NCBI GenBank assembly: GCA_034431435.1
Contig: DAOUDG010000021.1
Location: forward strand, 1-41,013
Reading direction: 5' to 3'
Length of the DNA: 41,013 bases
Source of the DNA: JAHCIE01 sp034431435
Lineage (GTDB): Bacteria > Chloroflexota > Anaerolineae > Epilineales > JAHCIE01
Translations under genes and position numbers: made by a program
The notes under the pieces: generated by a model
Database searches by the model: none
Seen by the model: only the letters and a program-made list of their open reading frames with translations
Told to the model about the DNA's origin: nothing
Part shown: positions 16,771 through 24,277 of the stretch, in pieces
How positions within the stretch are numbered: position 1 is the stretch's first letter
Layout of the letters: the number at the start of each line of letters is the position of its first letter

Positions 16771-17742
16771 ATGCAGTACACCAATCTGGGGCGCACGGCG
16801 CTCAAAGTCAGCCGCCTGTGCCTGGGCACAATGAATTTTGGCCCTTTTACGACGGAGTCCGACTCGTACCGAATCATGGACCGCGCCCTGGATGTGGGCA
16901 TCAACTTCTTCGACACGGCCAACGTGTATGGTTGGAAGTTGGGCGAGGGCGTGACCGAGCAGATTGTAGGCCGCTGGTGGGCGCAGGGAGGCGGGCGGCG
17001 CGACAAGGTGGTCGTCGCCACCAAGGTCTTTGGCCGGATGGGCGAGTGGCCCAACCAGTCGCGCCTGTCGGCGGCCCACATTGTCCGCGCCTGCGAGGCC
17101 AGCCTCAAGCGGCTGCAAACCGACACCATCGACCTGTACCAGATGCACCACATCGACCGCGACGCACCGTGGGATGAAGTCTGGCAGGCGATGGAGACGC
17201 TAGTCTACCAGGGCAAGGTGATCTACGTCGGGTCGAGCAACTTCGCGGGCTGGCACATCGCGCAAGCCAATGAGGCGGCCAGGGCGCGGCACTTCATGGG
17301 CCTGGTGTCGGAGCAAAGCCTCTACAATCTGGTAGCGCGTAGCATCGAGCTAGAAGTCATCCCGGCCTGCCAGACCTACGGCCTGGGTCTCATCCCCTGG
17401 AGTCCGCTCAGCGGCGGTCTGCTGGGCGGCGCGCTGAAGAAGGCGGCCGAGGGCCGGCGGGCCAGTGAGAACCTACAACCGCGCATCGACAAGCACCGCG
17501 TCCAGTTGGAGAAGTATGAGGCGCTGTGCAACGAGTTGGGGGAGTCGGCCGCCGACGTGGCGCTGGCCTGGCTGCTGGCGAATCCGGCGGTAAGCGCGCC
17601 TATCATCGGGCCGCGCACGTTGGAGCAGCTCGACCAGTCGCTCAAGGTTCCGGAGATGACGCTCTCCGAGGAGACGATGAAGCGCCTGGATGAGATCTTC
17701 CCCGGCCCCGGCGGCCCCGCGCCGGAGGCGTACGCCTGGTAG
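16771..17742 (+). CDS. Aldo/keto reductase
   Basis: 323 residues from ATG 16771 with AAGGAG 7 bases upstream. It is an NAD(P)H-dependent (beta/alpha)8 oxidoreductase with the full tetrad: D48 and Y53 in INFFDTANVYGW, K85 in VVVATKVFG, H126 in DLYQMHH. The C-terminal cofactor site is PIIGPRTLEQLDQSL. It belongs to the YajO/YghZ-like group with IPWSPLSGGLLGG. The substrate cannot be told from sequence. It is transcribed alone and ended by the hairpin at 17795-17838. Confidence 0.92.
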   Translation: MQYTNLGRTALKVSRLCLGTMNFGPFTTESDSYRIMDRALDVGINFFDTANVYGWKLGEGVTEQIVGRWWAQGGGRRDKVVVATKVFGRMGEWPNQSRLSAAHIVRACEASLKRLQTDTIDLYQMHHIDRDAPWDEVWQAMETLVYQGKVIYVGSSNFAGWHIAQANEAARARHFMGLVSEQSLYNLVARSIELEVIPACQTYGLGLIPWSPLSGGLLGGALKKAAEGRRASENLQPRIDKHRVQLEKYEALCNELGESAADVALAWLLANPAVSAPIIGPRTLEQLDQSLKVPEMTLSEETMKRLDEIFPGPGGPAPEAYAW

Positions 17743-17794
17743 GCGGTAGGGAGCGGGAGGTTGGGGACTAGAGATCAGAGACTGCTGGTCCTTG

Positions 17795-17838
17795 AGCGTG
17801 GAGCGATCTCAGACAGGCCGCTCCACGCTTTTCACTTT
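17795..17838 (+). terminator. Intrinsic terminator after the aldo/keto reductase
   Basis: An 11-bp perfect stem, AGCGTGGAGCG (17795-17805) with CGCTCCACGCT (17819-17829), followed by TTTTCACTTT. It stands between convergent genes. Confidence 0.75.
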
Positions 17839-17855
17839 ACGCTCTATGTTCCTGG

Positions 17856-18662
17856 TCACGGCCCGTACATGAATGTCCAGATGTACTCGACGATGGCCCA
17901 GCGGTCGGCCTCAGATAGCGACTCCCAGGAATGGTTGGCGACGCCGGGTAGACCGCCGCTGATGGCGGTGAAGAGGCTGTAGCCCGTCCGGCCGGCGAGG
18001 GTCTTGGCGTCGGCGAGGCTCGATGCGCTGCCGCCCGCGCCCTGCGCGCCGTGGCAACTGGCGCATTGTTGGGCGTAGAGTGTGGCTCCGCGCTCCAGGT
18101 CGGCGGCGGTGACGTGCTGGCGCGTCAGCCAGGCCAGTACGTCCCAGCGGTCTTGCTCCGAGAGCGTGCCTTCGTAGCCGATCATGGCCGTACCGAGGAC
18201 GCCCCTGGCGATGGAGCGATTGAGGGAGGCCGGGGTGCGCTGGCGGACGAACTCTGCGTCGTGCCAGTTGGGCGGGCGGGGGTTGAGGGTGCGCGCCAGG
18301 GCGGTGTCGCCGTCGGCCTGCTCGCCGTGGCAGGCGACACAGTACTTCTGGACCAGCGGCGCGCCGCGCGCCGCGCTGGCCGGGGTGGAAGGGAAGCTCT
18401 CGGCGGGCCGCGCGGCGCCGGGCGTGAGGCTTGCCAGAGGGCGGGGGCGGGTAGGGATGGGGGTGGGGCCGGCGGCGGTGTCGCCGCCGCCCACGCAGCC
18501 CGCCAGGGTGAGGAGGAGAACGATGAGGGCGAAGGGCAAGACCCCCCTCGGTCCCCCCGTACACGGGGGGATGCCAGGCAGCCTGTGGTACGGGCGGTCC
18601 CCCGTGGCCGCCCTTGTGTCTGGCGAGGGTATGGCCCTTACGTGGGCGACGTCATGCGGCAT
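17856..18662 (-). CDS. Dihaem cytochrome c lipoprotein
   Basis: 268 residues with two c-type haem sites, CVACH (about 108-112) and CASCH (about 200-204), each in a class I cytochrome domain. A lipoprotein signal with lipobox LTLAGC lies at about 48-53, so the protein should be anchored on the outer face of the membrane. It probably carries electrons in respiration, in keeping with the haem O synthase and COX2-like genes upstream. The start is uncertain. ATG 18662 overlaps the Rid gene end by 11 bases and has no Shine-Dalgarno; the alternative TTG at 18539 starts just before the hydrophobic stretch after GAGGGGGG. The codons between them contain a palindrome (18553-18570) and may be untranslated. 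Confidence 0.8.
   Translation of the reverse strand: MPHDVAHVRAIPSPDTRAATGDRPYHRLPGIPPCTGGPRGVLPFALIVLLLTLAGCVGGGDTAAGPTPIPTRPRPLASLTPGAARPAESFPSTPASAARGAPLVQKYCVACHGEQADGDTALARTLNPRPPNWHDAEFVRQRTPASLNRSIARGVLGTAMIGYEGTLSEQDRWDVLAWLTRQHVTAADLERGATLYAQQCASCHGAQGAGGSASSLADAKTLAGRTGYSLFTAISGGLPGVANHSWESLSEADRWAIVEYIWTFMYGP
18553..18570. repeat. Short perfect palindrome
   Basis: CCCCCCGT (18553-18560) and ACGGGGGG (18563-18570) with a two-base centre lie between the Rid gene and the cytochrome signal peptide. It may be a spacer hairpin rather than coding sequence. Confidence 0.5.
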
Positions 18663-19053
18663 CGTTGTCGATGACGGCGGTGACGGCGACCTCGACCAGA
18701 TGATCGGGGTCGACGAGGCGGGCGACTTCGACCATGAAGTTGACGGGGCGAATCGCGCCGAAAACCTCGGCGTGGGCGCGGCCAATCTCTTGCCAGCGGC
18801 TGATGTCGGTGACGAAGATCTCGACCCGCACGACATCGGCCATCGTCGCGCCTGCCTGGGCCAGCGCGTCCTGAATCTTGTCCAGGATGTAGCGCATCTG
18901 GGCGTAGGCGTCGCCCTTGCCGATCACCTGGCCCTCGGCGTCACTGGCGGTCGTGCCCGCCGTCCAGACGGTGTTACCGACGCGGATGGCGCGCGAGTAG
19001 CCGACTTTCGCTTCCCAGGGTGTCCCCGACGAGACGCGCAGACGGTCGGACAT
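18652..19053 (-). CDS. Rid (YjgF/YER057c/UK114) family protein
   Basis: 133 residues from ATG 19053 with GGAGGA upstream. The chorismate-mutase-like Rid fold shows as GNTVWTAGTTASDAEGQVIG, the AYAQMRYILDKIQDALAQAG helix, DVVRVEIFVTDISRW and the end RPVNFMVEVARLVDPDHLVE. RidA proper uses a conserved Arg at the position occupied here by Val-Asn (PVNF in place of PARS/T), so this is more likely one of the Rid4-7 groups than the imine deaminase RidA. The trimeric fold is expected; the substrate is unknown. It overlaps the longest version of the downstream cytochrome gene. Confidence 0.85.
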   Translation of the reverse strand: MSDRLRVSSGTPWEAKVGYSRAIRVGNTVWTAGTTASDAEGQVIGKGDAYAQMRYILDKIQDALAQAGATMADVVRVEIFVTDISRWQEIGRAHAEVFGAIRPVNFMVEVARLVDPDHLVEVAVTAVIDNDAA

Positions 19054-19161
19054 GGCTTCCTCCGGGGTGACAAGAAGGAGCTGCCGTGAGCCGTGGCTCT
19101 GGGCAACTCCTGGCTGGGCGGGACGCGGTCAGGCGAAATTGAACCGCAGAAGTCTGTCGGT

Positions 19162-19195
19162 AGACCTGACAGGTTTCCGAAAACCTGTCAGGTCT
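19162..19195. repeat. 15-bp perfect inverted repeat of a dispersed type
   Basis: AGACCTGACAGGTTT (19162-19176) and AAACCTGTCAGGTCT (19181-19195) are separated by four bases. It lies 32 bases beyond the 3' end of ctaB and could end that transcript, but no T run follows. From memory, near-identical palindromes are scattered in Chloroflexota genomes. Confidence 0.65.
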
Positions 19196-19226
19196 AGGCA
19201 GTACCGAGTAACCGATGTGGTTTGAT

Positions 19227-21047
19227 CTAGGGCCACAGGATGGTGACCAGCGCACTCGGCAGGCCCCACAGCAGCACGTGGTCGAGGACCATAGCGGCGA
19301 AGATGAGCGCCAGATAGAGCAGCGAGTACTTGTAGAGCTTCCAGGCCGCCGCGTGCCCACCCTCACGCATCAGCTTATAGGCGTACCAGAGGAAGACACC
19401 GCCGAGACCCAACGCCAGGCCGAGGTAGATGTAGCCCATAGCGCGCAGCGGGACGAGCATGACGCTGATGGCGACCAGCAGAATCGAGTACAGGAAGATC
19501 TGGCGGTAGGCCTCCGGCTCGCCCTTGACGACAGGCAACATTGGCACGCCCGCGCGGGCGTAGTCGGCCTGGCGGACCAGGGCCAGCGCCCAGAAATGGG
19601 GTGGTGTCCAGTAGAAGATGATGGCGAACAGCCACACGGCGGCCAGGGACAGGCTGCCCGTCGCGGCGGCCCAGCCGACCAGCGGCGGGATGGCCCCAGC
19701 CGCACCGCCGATGACGATGTTCTGGGTGGTGGTGCGCTTGAGCCAGCCAGTGTAGACGAAGACGTAGAATAGCAGGCCGATAATGGACAGCACTGCGCTG
19801 AGCAGGTTGACAAAGATGGCCATGACCACGAAGGATAGCACGCCGAGAGTCACGCCGAAGGCGAGCGCCTTGTTCGGCTCCAGTTGCTGGCTCGGCAGCG
19901 GGCGGCGCGCGGTGCGCCCCATCAGGCGGTCGATGTCGCGGTCCATGTACATGTTGATGGCGTTGGCGCCGCCCGCCGCCAGGTAGCCGCCGATCATCGT
20001 CCATAGCACGAGCCACGCCGAGGGTGGCGTGGGCGAGGCGATCCACATGGCCGCCCAGGTGGTGATGAGCAGCAGAACGATGATGCGTGGCTTGGTCAGG
20101 GTGACATACACACCGATGGTCGAGCGTAGGCTGCGCGCGGTCGCATCGGGCTGGGGCATGATCAGGGTCGCGGCGGGGATGCCCGACGGCGACAGGGGCG
20201 TGAAAGGCGCAGGAGATGGGGTAGTGTTGACAGCCAGCGTGGCCGGGACAGCATCCCCGGCAGGGCGATACGCAGGGACGCCAGGGCGCGGGGCAGGGGT
20301 ACGGTAGGCGTCTACCGTCAGCATCGCACTGGCCCCGTAGAGCAGGATGCCGAAGGCGGCATGCAACCAGGGCAGGGGAGCCGCCGAGGCTGGCGCCAGA
20401 CCCAGCACAGCGAAGCCCGCAAACAGGATGACAACGGCCCACGCCAGAGGGATGAGGCCCGTGCCGGGGCGCTTCTGGTAGGTCTCGTACAGGATGAGGG
20501 CGGCGAAGATGCCGACGACGGTGATGAGCGCCCAGTCCAGACCTTGCAGGATGCTGGGGCTTTCTCCGGCCGTCGCGGCAAGGAAGGGTGTCACCAGGGC
20601 CAGGAAGAACGTGCCCACCGTGGTGAGCAGGGCCAGGCGGGGGTAGGTGTCGCGCCCGGCCGCATTCCGCGCCGTCGTGGTTCCCAGACTGGCAGCGCGC
20701 GCTTCGGTAGCTGCGTAGAGGAACAGGGCGGTCGCCAGGAGGGCGGCGGCGAGTTGGGCGGCGGCCAGGCCCATCGATGCCTGGCTGTCCGATGAGGCCA
20801 GAGCGCGCAGGCCCGCCACCACCATCAAGACCGCGCCGGCCGTTGCTGCTGGCCCGATCCAGCCGCGCCGACCGTAGACCCACCACGCGCCGGTTGCCGC
20901 GCCGACGGCGAGGGCCACGGCGATGAAAGCGGCGACGTGAAAGGCGGGGCCGCTGGTAGCGACGAGGCCGCCCATCAGTGCGATGAGCAGACCGACGATC
21001 AGGGCGGCCAGAGCCGCAAGGGTGGCGAGCGCGGGATAACGGGACAT
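19227..21047 (-). CDS. ctaB: CtaA-like membrane region fused to haem O synthase (protohaem IX farnesyltransferase)
   Basis: 606 residues; ATG 21047 follows AAAGG and starts the first membrane helix. The N-terminal ~260 residues hold about eight hydrophobic segments with two isolated His in membrane context (AFHVAAF and WLHAAFG), the layout of a CtaA/COX15 haem A synthase. A linker rich in Pro/Thr (~265-310) leads to a complete CtaB/UbiA domain: the first Asp motif NAINMYMDRDIDR, the second region YTGWLKRTTTQNI with GGAAGAIPPLVGW, and TPPHFWALAL. CtaB makes haem O from haem B for cytochrome oxidase. Whether the front half is an active haem A synthase is not shown: fewer His than usual are present. 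It is co-transcribed with the COX2-like mini-gene. Confidence 0.9.
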   Translation of the reverse strand: MSRYPALATLAALAALIVGLLIALMGGLVATSGPAFHVAAFIAVALAVGAATGAWWVYGRRGWIGPAATAGAVLMVVAGLRALASSDSQASMGLAAAQLAAALLATALFLYAATEARAASLGTTTARNAAGRDTYPRLALLTTVGTFFLALVTPFLAATAGESPSILQGLDWALITVVGIFAALILYETYQKRPGTGLIPLAWAVVILFAGFAVLGLAPASAAPLPWLHAAFGILLYGASAMLTVDAYRTPAPRPGVPAYRPAGDAVPATLAVNTTPSPAPFTPLSPSGIPAATLIMPQPDATARSLRSTIGVYVTLTKPRIIVLLLITTWAAMWIASPTPPSAWLVLWTMIGGYLAAGGANAINMYMDRDIDRLMGRTARRPLPSQQLEPNKALAFGVTLGVLSFVVMAIFVNLLSAVLSIIGLLFYVFVYTGWLKRTTTQNIVIGGAAGAIPPLVGWAAATGSLSLAAVWLFAIIFYWTPPHFWALALVRQADYARAGVPMLPVVKGEPEAYRQIFLYSILLVAISVMLVPLRAMGYIYLGLALGLGGVFLWYAYKLMREGGHAAAWKLYKYSLLYLALIFAAMVLDHVLLWGLPSALVTILWP

Positions 21048-21063
21048 GAACGCCTTTCCAACC

Positions 21064-21270
21064 TTAGCCCAACGCAGTGTAGGTAGCAGCGAGCAAAAGG
21101 AGCAAGCCAATGGCAGGGACGACCGTCCACAGCACTTCAGCGCGAATGGGGTTTGGTCCCACCGCGCCCTGGCGGTCCCAGCGCTGCCGCTGCTGAACGA
21201 TACTGACAATCACGAGAATCTGGGCGATGACGGCGACGGCGGCCGCCGTCCAGAAGAAGAGCGTGTTCAA
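21064..21270 (-). CDS. Mini COX2-like membrane protein (no CuA domain)
   Basis: 68 residues, TTG start at 21270. Two membrane segments are joined by a basic loop; the second, EVLWTVVPAIGLLLLLAATY, is the hallmark second helix of cytochrome c oxidase subunit II. The periplasmic CuA domain is missing and the stop is clean, so it is a stand-alone helical hairpin, not an oxidase subunit able to take electrons. It is the first gene of the ctaB operon, 16 bases upstream of ctaB, with its own consensus-like promoter. It may serve as an assembly factor (inference). Confidence 0.75.
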   Translation of the reverse strand: MNTLFFWTAAAVAVIAQILVIVSIVQQRQRWDRQGAVGPNPIRAEVLWTVVPAIGLLLLLAATYTALG

Positions 21271-21343
21271 GGGAGAATAGACCCTCGGCTGGGCTAGGGC
21301 AAGCCGTTACCGACGCAAGAAGTGTGCAGGACAACCCGCGTCA

Positions 21344-21372
21344 ACTATAGTCTAGCCCTGGGGGGGTGTCAA
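21344..21372 (-). promoter_or_regulatory. Promoter of the COX2-like/ctaB operon
   Basis: Minus-strand -35 TTGACA (21372-21367, perfect), a 17-base spacer and -10 TATAGT (21349-21344, 5 of 6). The TTG start is ~65 bases downstream of the predicted start site. Confidence 0.75.
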
Positions 21373-21457
21373 GACTCGCCAGTCCAAAACGGGTCCAGAA
21401 TTGGGCCGTAACTTTCGTGGTTGCGGTGCGTTGGTATACACAACAGCTGCGCGGCAA

Positions 21458-21486
21458 TTGACAGTTGCCGCCGAGTGTGGTAAGCT
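21458..21486 (+). promoter_or_regulatory. aro operon promoter
   Basis: -35 TTGACA (21458-21463, perfect), a 17-base spacer and an extended -10 TGGTAAGCT (21478-21486). The predicted start near 21493 leaves a very short leader before the leader-peptide ribosome binding site. The stretch 21373-21457 between the two divergent promoters shows nothing else I can name. Confidence 0.6.
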
Positions 21487-21507
21487 ACAGCGCAGGAGAT
21501 TAGCAGC

Positions 21508-21597
21508 GTGCAGCAGTCCTGGCAGGGCGCGTACTACGTCTACTTTAGCGGCTTCTTTTTTTGGAAGCCGCTGATAGACTTGCCCCGCGCCAGGTAG
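21508..21597 (+). CDS. Aromatic-rich leader peptide of the aro operon
   Basis: A 29-codon ORF from GTG 21508 to TAG 21595-21597, with AGGAGA (21494-21499) 8 bases upstream. Nine residues are aromatic: W5, Y9, Y10, Y12, F13, F16, F17, F18 and W19; nine of the fifteen positions 5-19. It is therefore a sensor for charged tRNA-Trp, -Tyr and -Phe together, the three end products of the pathway encoded downstream. The codons 14-22 lie in a 9-bp hairpin (21547-21555 with 21564-21572), and an intrinsic terminator follows. This is the standard layout of ribosome-mediated attenuation. The peptide itself probably has no function. Confidence 0.82.
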   Translation: MQQSWQGAYYVYFSGFFFWKPLIDLPRAR

Positions 21598-21659
21598 ACT
21601 GCCACCTGAGCGATTGACGACACAAGACCGGCGTGGGGCCACCAGCCCCACGCCGTTTT
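21582..21659 (+). terminator. Aromatic attenuator: antiterminator segment and terminator
   Basis: Terminator stem CGGCGTGGGGC (21629-21639) with GCCCCACGCCG (21645-21655), loop CACCA, then TTTT; it ends 31 bases before aroH. Segment GCCCCGCGCC (21582-21591), at the end of the leader ORF, is a near copy of the terminator's 3' arm and can pair with its 5' arm (21630-21639) over 10 bp with one G-U. The two pairings exclude each other. A ribosome at the leader stop codon (21595) would cover 21582-21591 and allow termination; one stalled on the Tyr/Phe/Trp codons would leave it free to block the terminator. Confidence 0.78.
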
Positions 21660-21690
21660 GCGTGCCGACCCCTGACGGCGTGGAGGGCGC

Positions 21691-22155
21691 ATGGATACTG
21701 GTGAGCGGAATGGCGAGGCGCAGGCCGAGTTGGATGCCGCCCTGAGTGGAACGACGCCGGCGCCAAAGGTGTGCCGAGGTGTGCGCGGGGCGACGACGGC
21801 CGGGGCCAACACGCGCGAGGCCATCGTGGAAGCGACGGCCGACCTGGTGCGGCGAGTGCTGGACGCCAACGGCATCCAGACCGACGATATCGCCAGTGTC
21901 ATCTTCTCCACCACGCCCGACCTGGACGCCGAGTTCCCCGCTGTGGTGCGGATGCAGTTCGGCTGGCAGGACGTGGCCTTGATGTGTACCCACGAGCTGG
22001 GCGTGCCAGGGGCGTTGCCGAGGTGCATCCGCGTCCTGGTTCACTGGAATACGACGCGGTCGCTGCGCGAGATTGTCCACGTGTACATTCGCGGCGCGGA
22101 GACGTTGCGACCTGACAGGGCGATACCGCCGCAAGGCGGCGCTCACCAGGCGTGA
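21691..22155 (+). CDS. aroH: Chorismate mutase, AroH class
   Basis: 154 residues from ATG 21691 with GGAGG 6 bases upstream. It converts chorismate to prephenate. The trimeric AroH fold is clear: VRGATTAGANTREAIVEATA, then STTPDLDAEFPAVVRMQFGW, THELGVPGALPRCIRVLVHW and HVYIRGAETLRPD. The active-site Arg of RGATT, Glu of HELGV and Arg of CIRV are kept. An extra ~28 residues precede the usual start; they are polar and low in structure. This is the first gene after the attenuator; aroF1 follows 51 bases on. Confidence 0.94.
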   Translation: MDTGERNGEAQAELDAALSGTTPAPKVCRGVRGATTAGANTREAIVEATADLVRRVLDANGIQTDDIASVIFSTTPDLDAEFPAVVRMQFGWQDVALMCTHELGVPGALPRCIRVLVHWNTTRSLREIVHVYIRGAETLRPDRAIPPQGGAHQA

Positions 22156-22206
22156 CGTCTCCGCGTTCGTGTTTTGGGTCAGGTTGCCTCGAAAGGAGAC
22201 GACATC

Positions 22207-23244
22207 ATGGTCATCGTCATGCGTCCGTTTGCGACCAAGAAGGAAGTGGGCGCGGTGCTCGCCCGCATCGAGGAACTCGGCTACCGCGCCCACCTGTCCC
22301 AGGGCGTGGAGCGTACGATCATCGGGGTCATCGGCGACGAGCGCCCGCTGGACCCCTCGGCGTGGGAGATGCTGGAGGGCGTGGAGAACGTCGTTCGCAT
22401 CCTCAAGCCCTATAAGTTGACGAGCCGCGAGTTCCATCCGGAAAACACCGTCATTACGCTCAACGGGGTCGCCATCGGCGGCGACAGTATCGTTGTCATG
22501 GCGGGGCCGTGCTCGGTGGAGAGCCGCGAGCAGATTACCGAGATTGCACACATCGTCAAGGCGGCAGGCGCGACCATTCTGCGCGGTGGGGCATTCAAGC
22601 CGCGCACCTCGCCCTACTCCTTCCAGGGTATGGGGGAGCCGGGCCTGCAACTGCTGCGCGAGGCGGCCGACGCGACCGGCTTGCTCATGGTGACTGAGGT
22701 CGTATCGCCGATGGAAGTCCCGCTGGTGGCGCAGTACGCTGACATCCTGCAACTCGGCACGCGCAACATGCAGAACTACTCCCTACTGCACGCCGTTGGC
22801 GAGGCCCACAAGCCCGTGCTGCTCAAGCGCGGCATGTCCTCGACAATCGAGGAACTGCTCATGGCCGCCGAGTACATTCTGTCCCACGGCAACTACCGGG
22901 TCATGCTGTGCGAGCGCGGCATCCGCACCTTCGAGACCTATACCCGCAATACCCTGGACATCAATGCCGTCCCCGCCCTCAAGCAGTTGACGCATCTGCC
23001 CGTCATCGTCGATCCCAGCCACGCCACGGGCAAGCGGGAACTGGTGGACGCGGCGTCGCGGGCGGCCATCGCGGCGGGGGCCGATGGCCTCATCGTCGAG
23101 GTCCACAATCACCCGGAGCGCGCCCTGTCGGACGGCGCGCAGTCGCTGACCGGCGAGCAGTTCGCGGCGATGGTCAAGCGGCTGGCGCGTGTCGCCGAGG
23201 CGGTGGACCGACGGCTGGCCGTGGGCGAGCCAGTCGTCGCTTAG
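22207..23244 (+). CDS. aroF: DAHP synthase 1 (class Ib, with N-terminal regulatory domain)
   Basis: 345 residues; ATG 22207 has AAGGAG 9 bases upstream and matches the start of its paralogue. It catalyses the first shikimate step, PEP + erythrose-4-P to DAHP. Residues 1-~70 are the ferredoxin-like regulatory domain (MVIVMRPFATKKEVGAVLAR). The barrel follows: VVMAGPCSVESREQI, GGAFKPRTSPYSFQG, LQLGTRNMQN, LLKRGMS and PVIVDPSHATGKRE. The motifs KPRTS, GPCS and DPSH bind PEP and metal. Followed 16 bases later by a second copy. Confidence 0.95.
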   Translation: MVIVMRPFATKKEVGAVLARIEELGYRAHLSQGVERTIIGVIGDERPLDPSAWEMLEGVENVVRILKPYKLTSREFHPENTVITLNGVAIGGDSIVVMAGPCSVESREQITEIAHIVKAAGATILRGGAFKPRTSPYSFQGMGEPGLQLLREAADATGLLMVTEVVSPMEVPLVAQYADILQLGTRNMQNYSLLHAVGEAHKPVLLKRGMSSTIEELLMAAEYILSHGNYRVMLCERGIRTFETYTRNTLDINAVPALKQLTHLPVIVDPSHATGKRELVDAASRAAIAAGADGLIVEVHNHPERALSDGAQSLTGEQFAAMVKRLARVAEAVDRRLAVGEPVVA

Positions 23245-23260
23245 CTATAGAGAGGCCATC

Positions 23261-24274
23261 ATGATTATCATCATGCGCATGGGCGCGGCGAAGGAAGACA
23301 TCGCCAACGTCCTCAACAAGATTGACACCGACGGGTTCAAGGCCCACCCTATCTACGGCGTCGAGCGCACCGTGATTGGTGTCATCGGCGACGACCGCGA
23401 GAAGCGCCCCGAACCCTTCGAGCGCATGCCAGGCGTGGAGCGGGTGGAGCGGGTGCTGCGTCCCTGGAAGCTGGCGGGGCGTGAGTTTCACCCCAACGAC
23501 ACAGTGATTCGCCTGAACGGCGTCAGCGTCGGTGGCGAAGGTATTGTCGTCATGGCGGGACCGTGCTCGGTCGAGAGCCGCGATCAGATCATGGATATCG
23601 CCCACGCTGTGAAGGAGGCAGGCGCGACGGTCCTGCGGGGCGGGGCGTTCAAGCCGCGCACCTCGCCCTACTCCTTCCAGGGCCTGGGCGAGTACGGCCT
23701 GAAGCTGCTGCGCGAGGCGAGCGAGGCGACCCACATGCCCGTCGTGACCGAGGTGGTCTCGACGCGGGATATGCCCCTGGTGCGGGAGTATGCCGACATC
23801 CTGCAGATCGGGACGCGCAACATGCAGAACTTCGCCCTGTTGACGGCGGCGGGCGAGGCCCACAAGCCGGTGCTGCTGAAGCGCGGCATGAGCAACACCA
23901 TCGAGGAGCTGCTTATGGCCGCCGAGTACATCCTGGCGGCGGGCAATCCCCGCGTCATGCTGTGCGAGCGTGGCATCCGCACCTTCGAGCCGGCGACCCG
24001 CTTCACCCTGGATATCAACGCCGTGCCGCTGCTGAAGCAGTTGACGCATCTGCCCGTCATCGTCGATCCGAGCCAGGCGACGGGTAAGTGGGACCTGGTG
24101 GCGCCGGTCAGCAAGGCGGCCCTGGCGGCGGGGGCGGACGGCCTCATCATCGAGGTCCACAACAACCCTAGCGAGGCGCTGTCGGACGCGGCGCAACAAC
24201 TCAAGCCGGACGGCTTCGGCGCGCTGATGAACGATCTGCGCCTGCTGGCGCCCGCCGTGCATCGGACATTGTAG
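23261..24274 (+). CDS. aroF: DAHP synthase 2 (class Ib, with N-terminal regulatory domain)
   Basis: 337 residues from ATG 23261, GAGAGG upstream. Same domain plan as the preceding gene: regulatory ferredoxin-like domain (MIIIMRMGAAKEDIANVLNK) and a complete barrel with MAGPCSVESRDQI, GGAFKPRTSPYSFQG, IGTRNMQN and PVIVDPSQATGKWD. The DPSH motif reads DPSQ here: the His is replaced by Gln. The barrels of the two copies are closely alike while the N-terminal domains have drifted far, which suggests different feedback ligands (inference). Arisen by tandem duplication. Confidence 0.94.
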   Translation: MIIIMRMGAAKEDIANVLNKIDTDGFKAHPIYGVERTVIGVIGDDREKRPEPFERMPGVERVERVLRPWKLAGREFHPNDTVIRLNGVSVGGEGIVVMAGPCSVESRDQIMDIAHAVKEAGATVLRGGAFKPRTSPYSFQGLGEYGLKLLREASEATHMPVVTEVVSTRDMPLVREYADILQIGTRNMQNFALLTAAGEAHKPVLLKRGMSNTIEELLMAAEYILAAGNPRVMLCERGIRTFEPATRFTLDINAVPLLKQLTHLPVIVDPSQATGKWDLVAPVSKAALAAGADGLIIEVHNNPSEALSDAAQQLKPDGFGALMNDLRLLAPAVHRTL

Positions 24275-24277
24275 GCG

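Noticed and set aside
21352..22752. Long minus-strand ORF of 466 codons over the aro leader, aroH and aroF1.
   Set aside because: Antisense shadow caused by high GC; the plus strand encodes recognisable enzymes and a leader region there.
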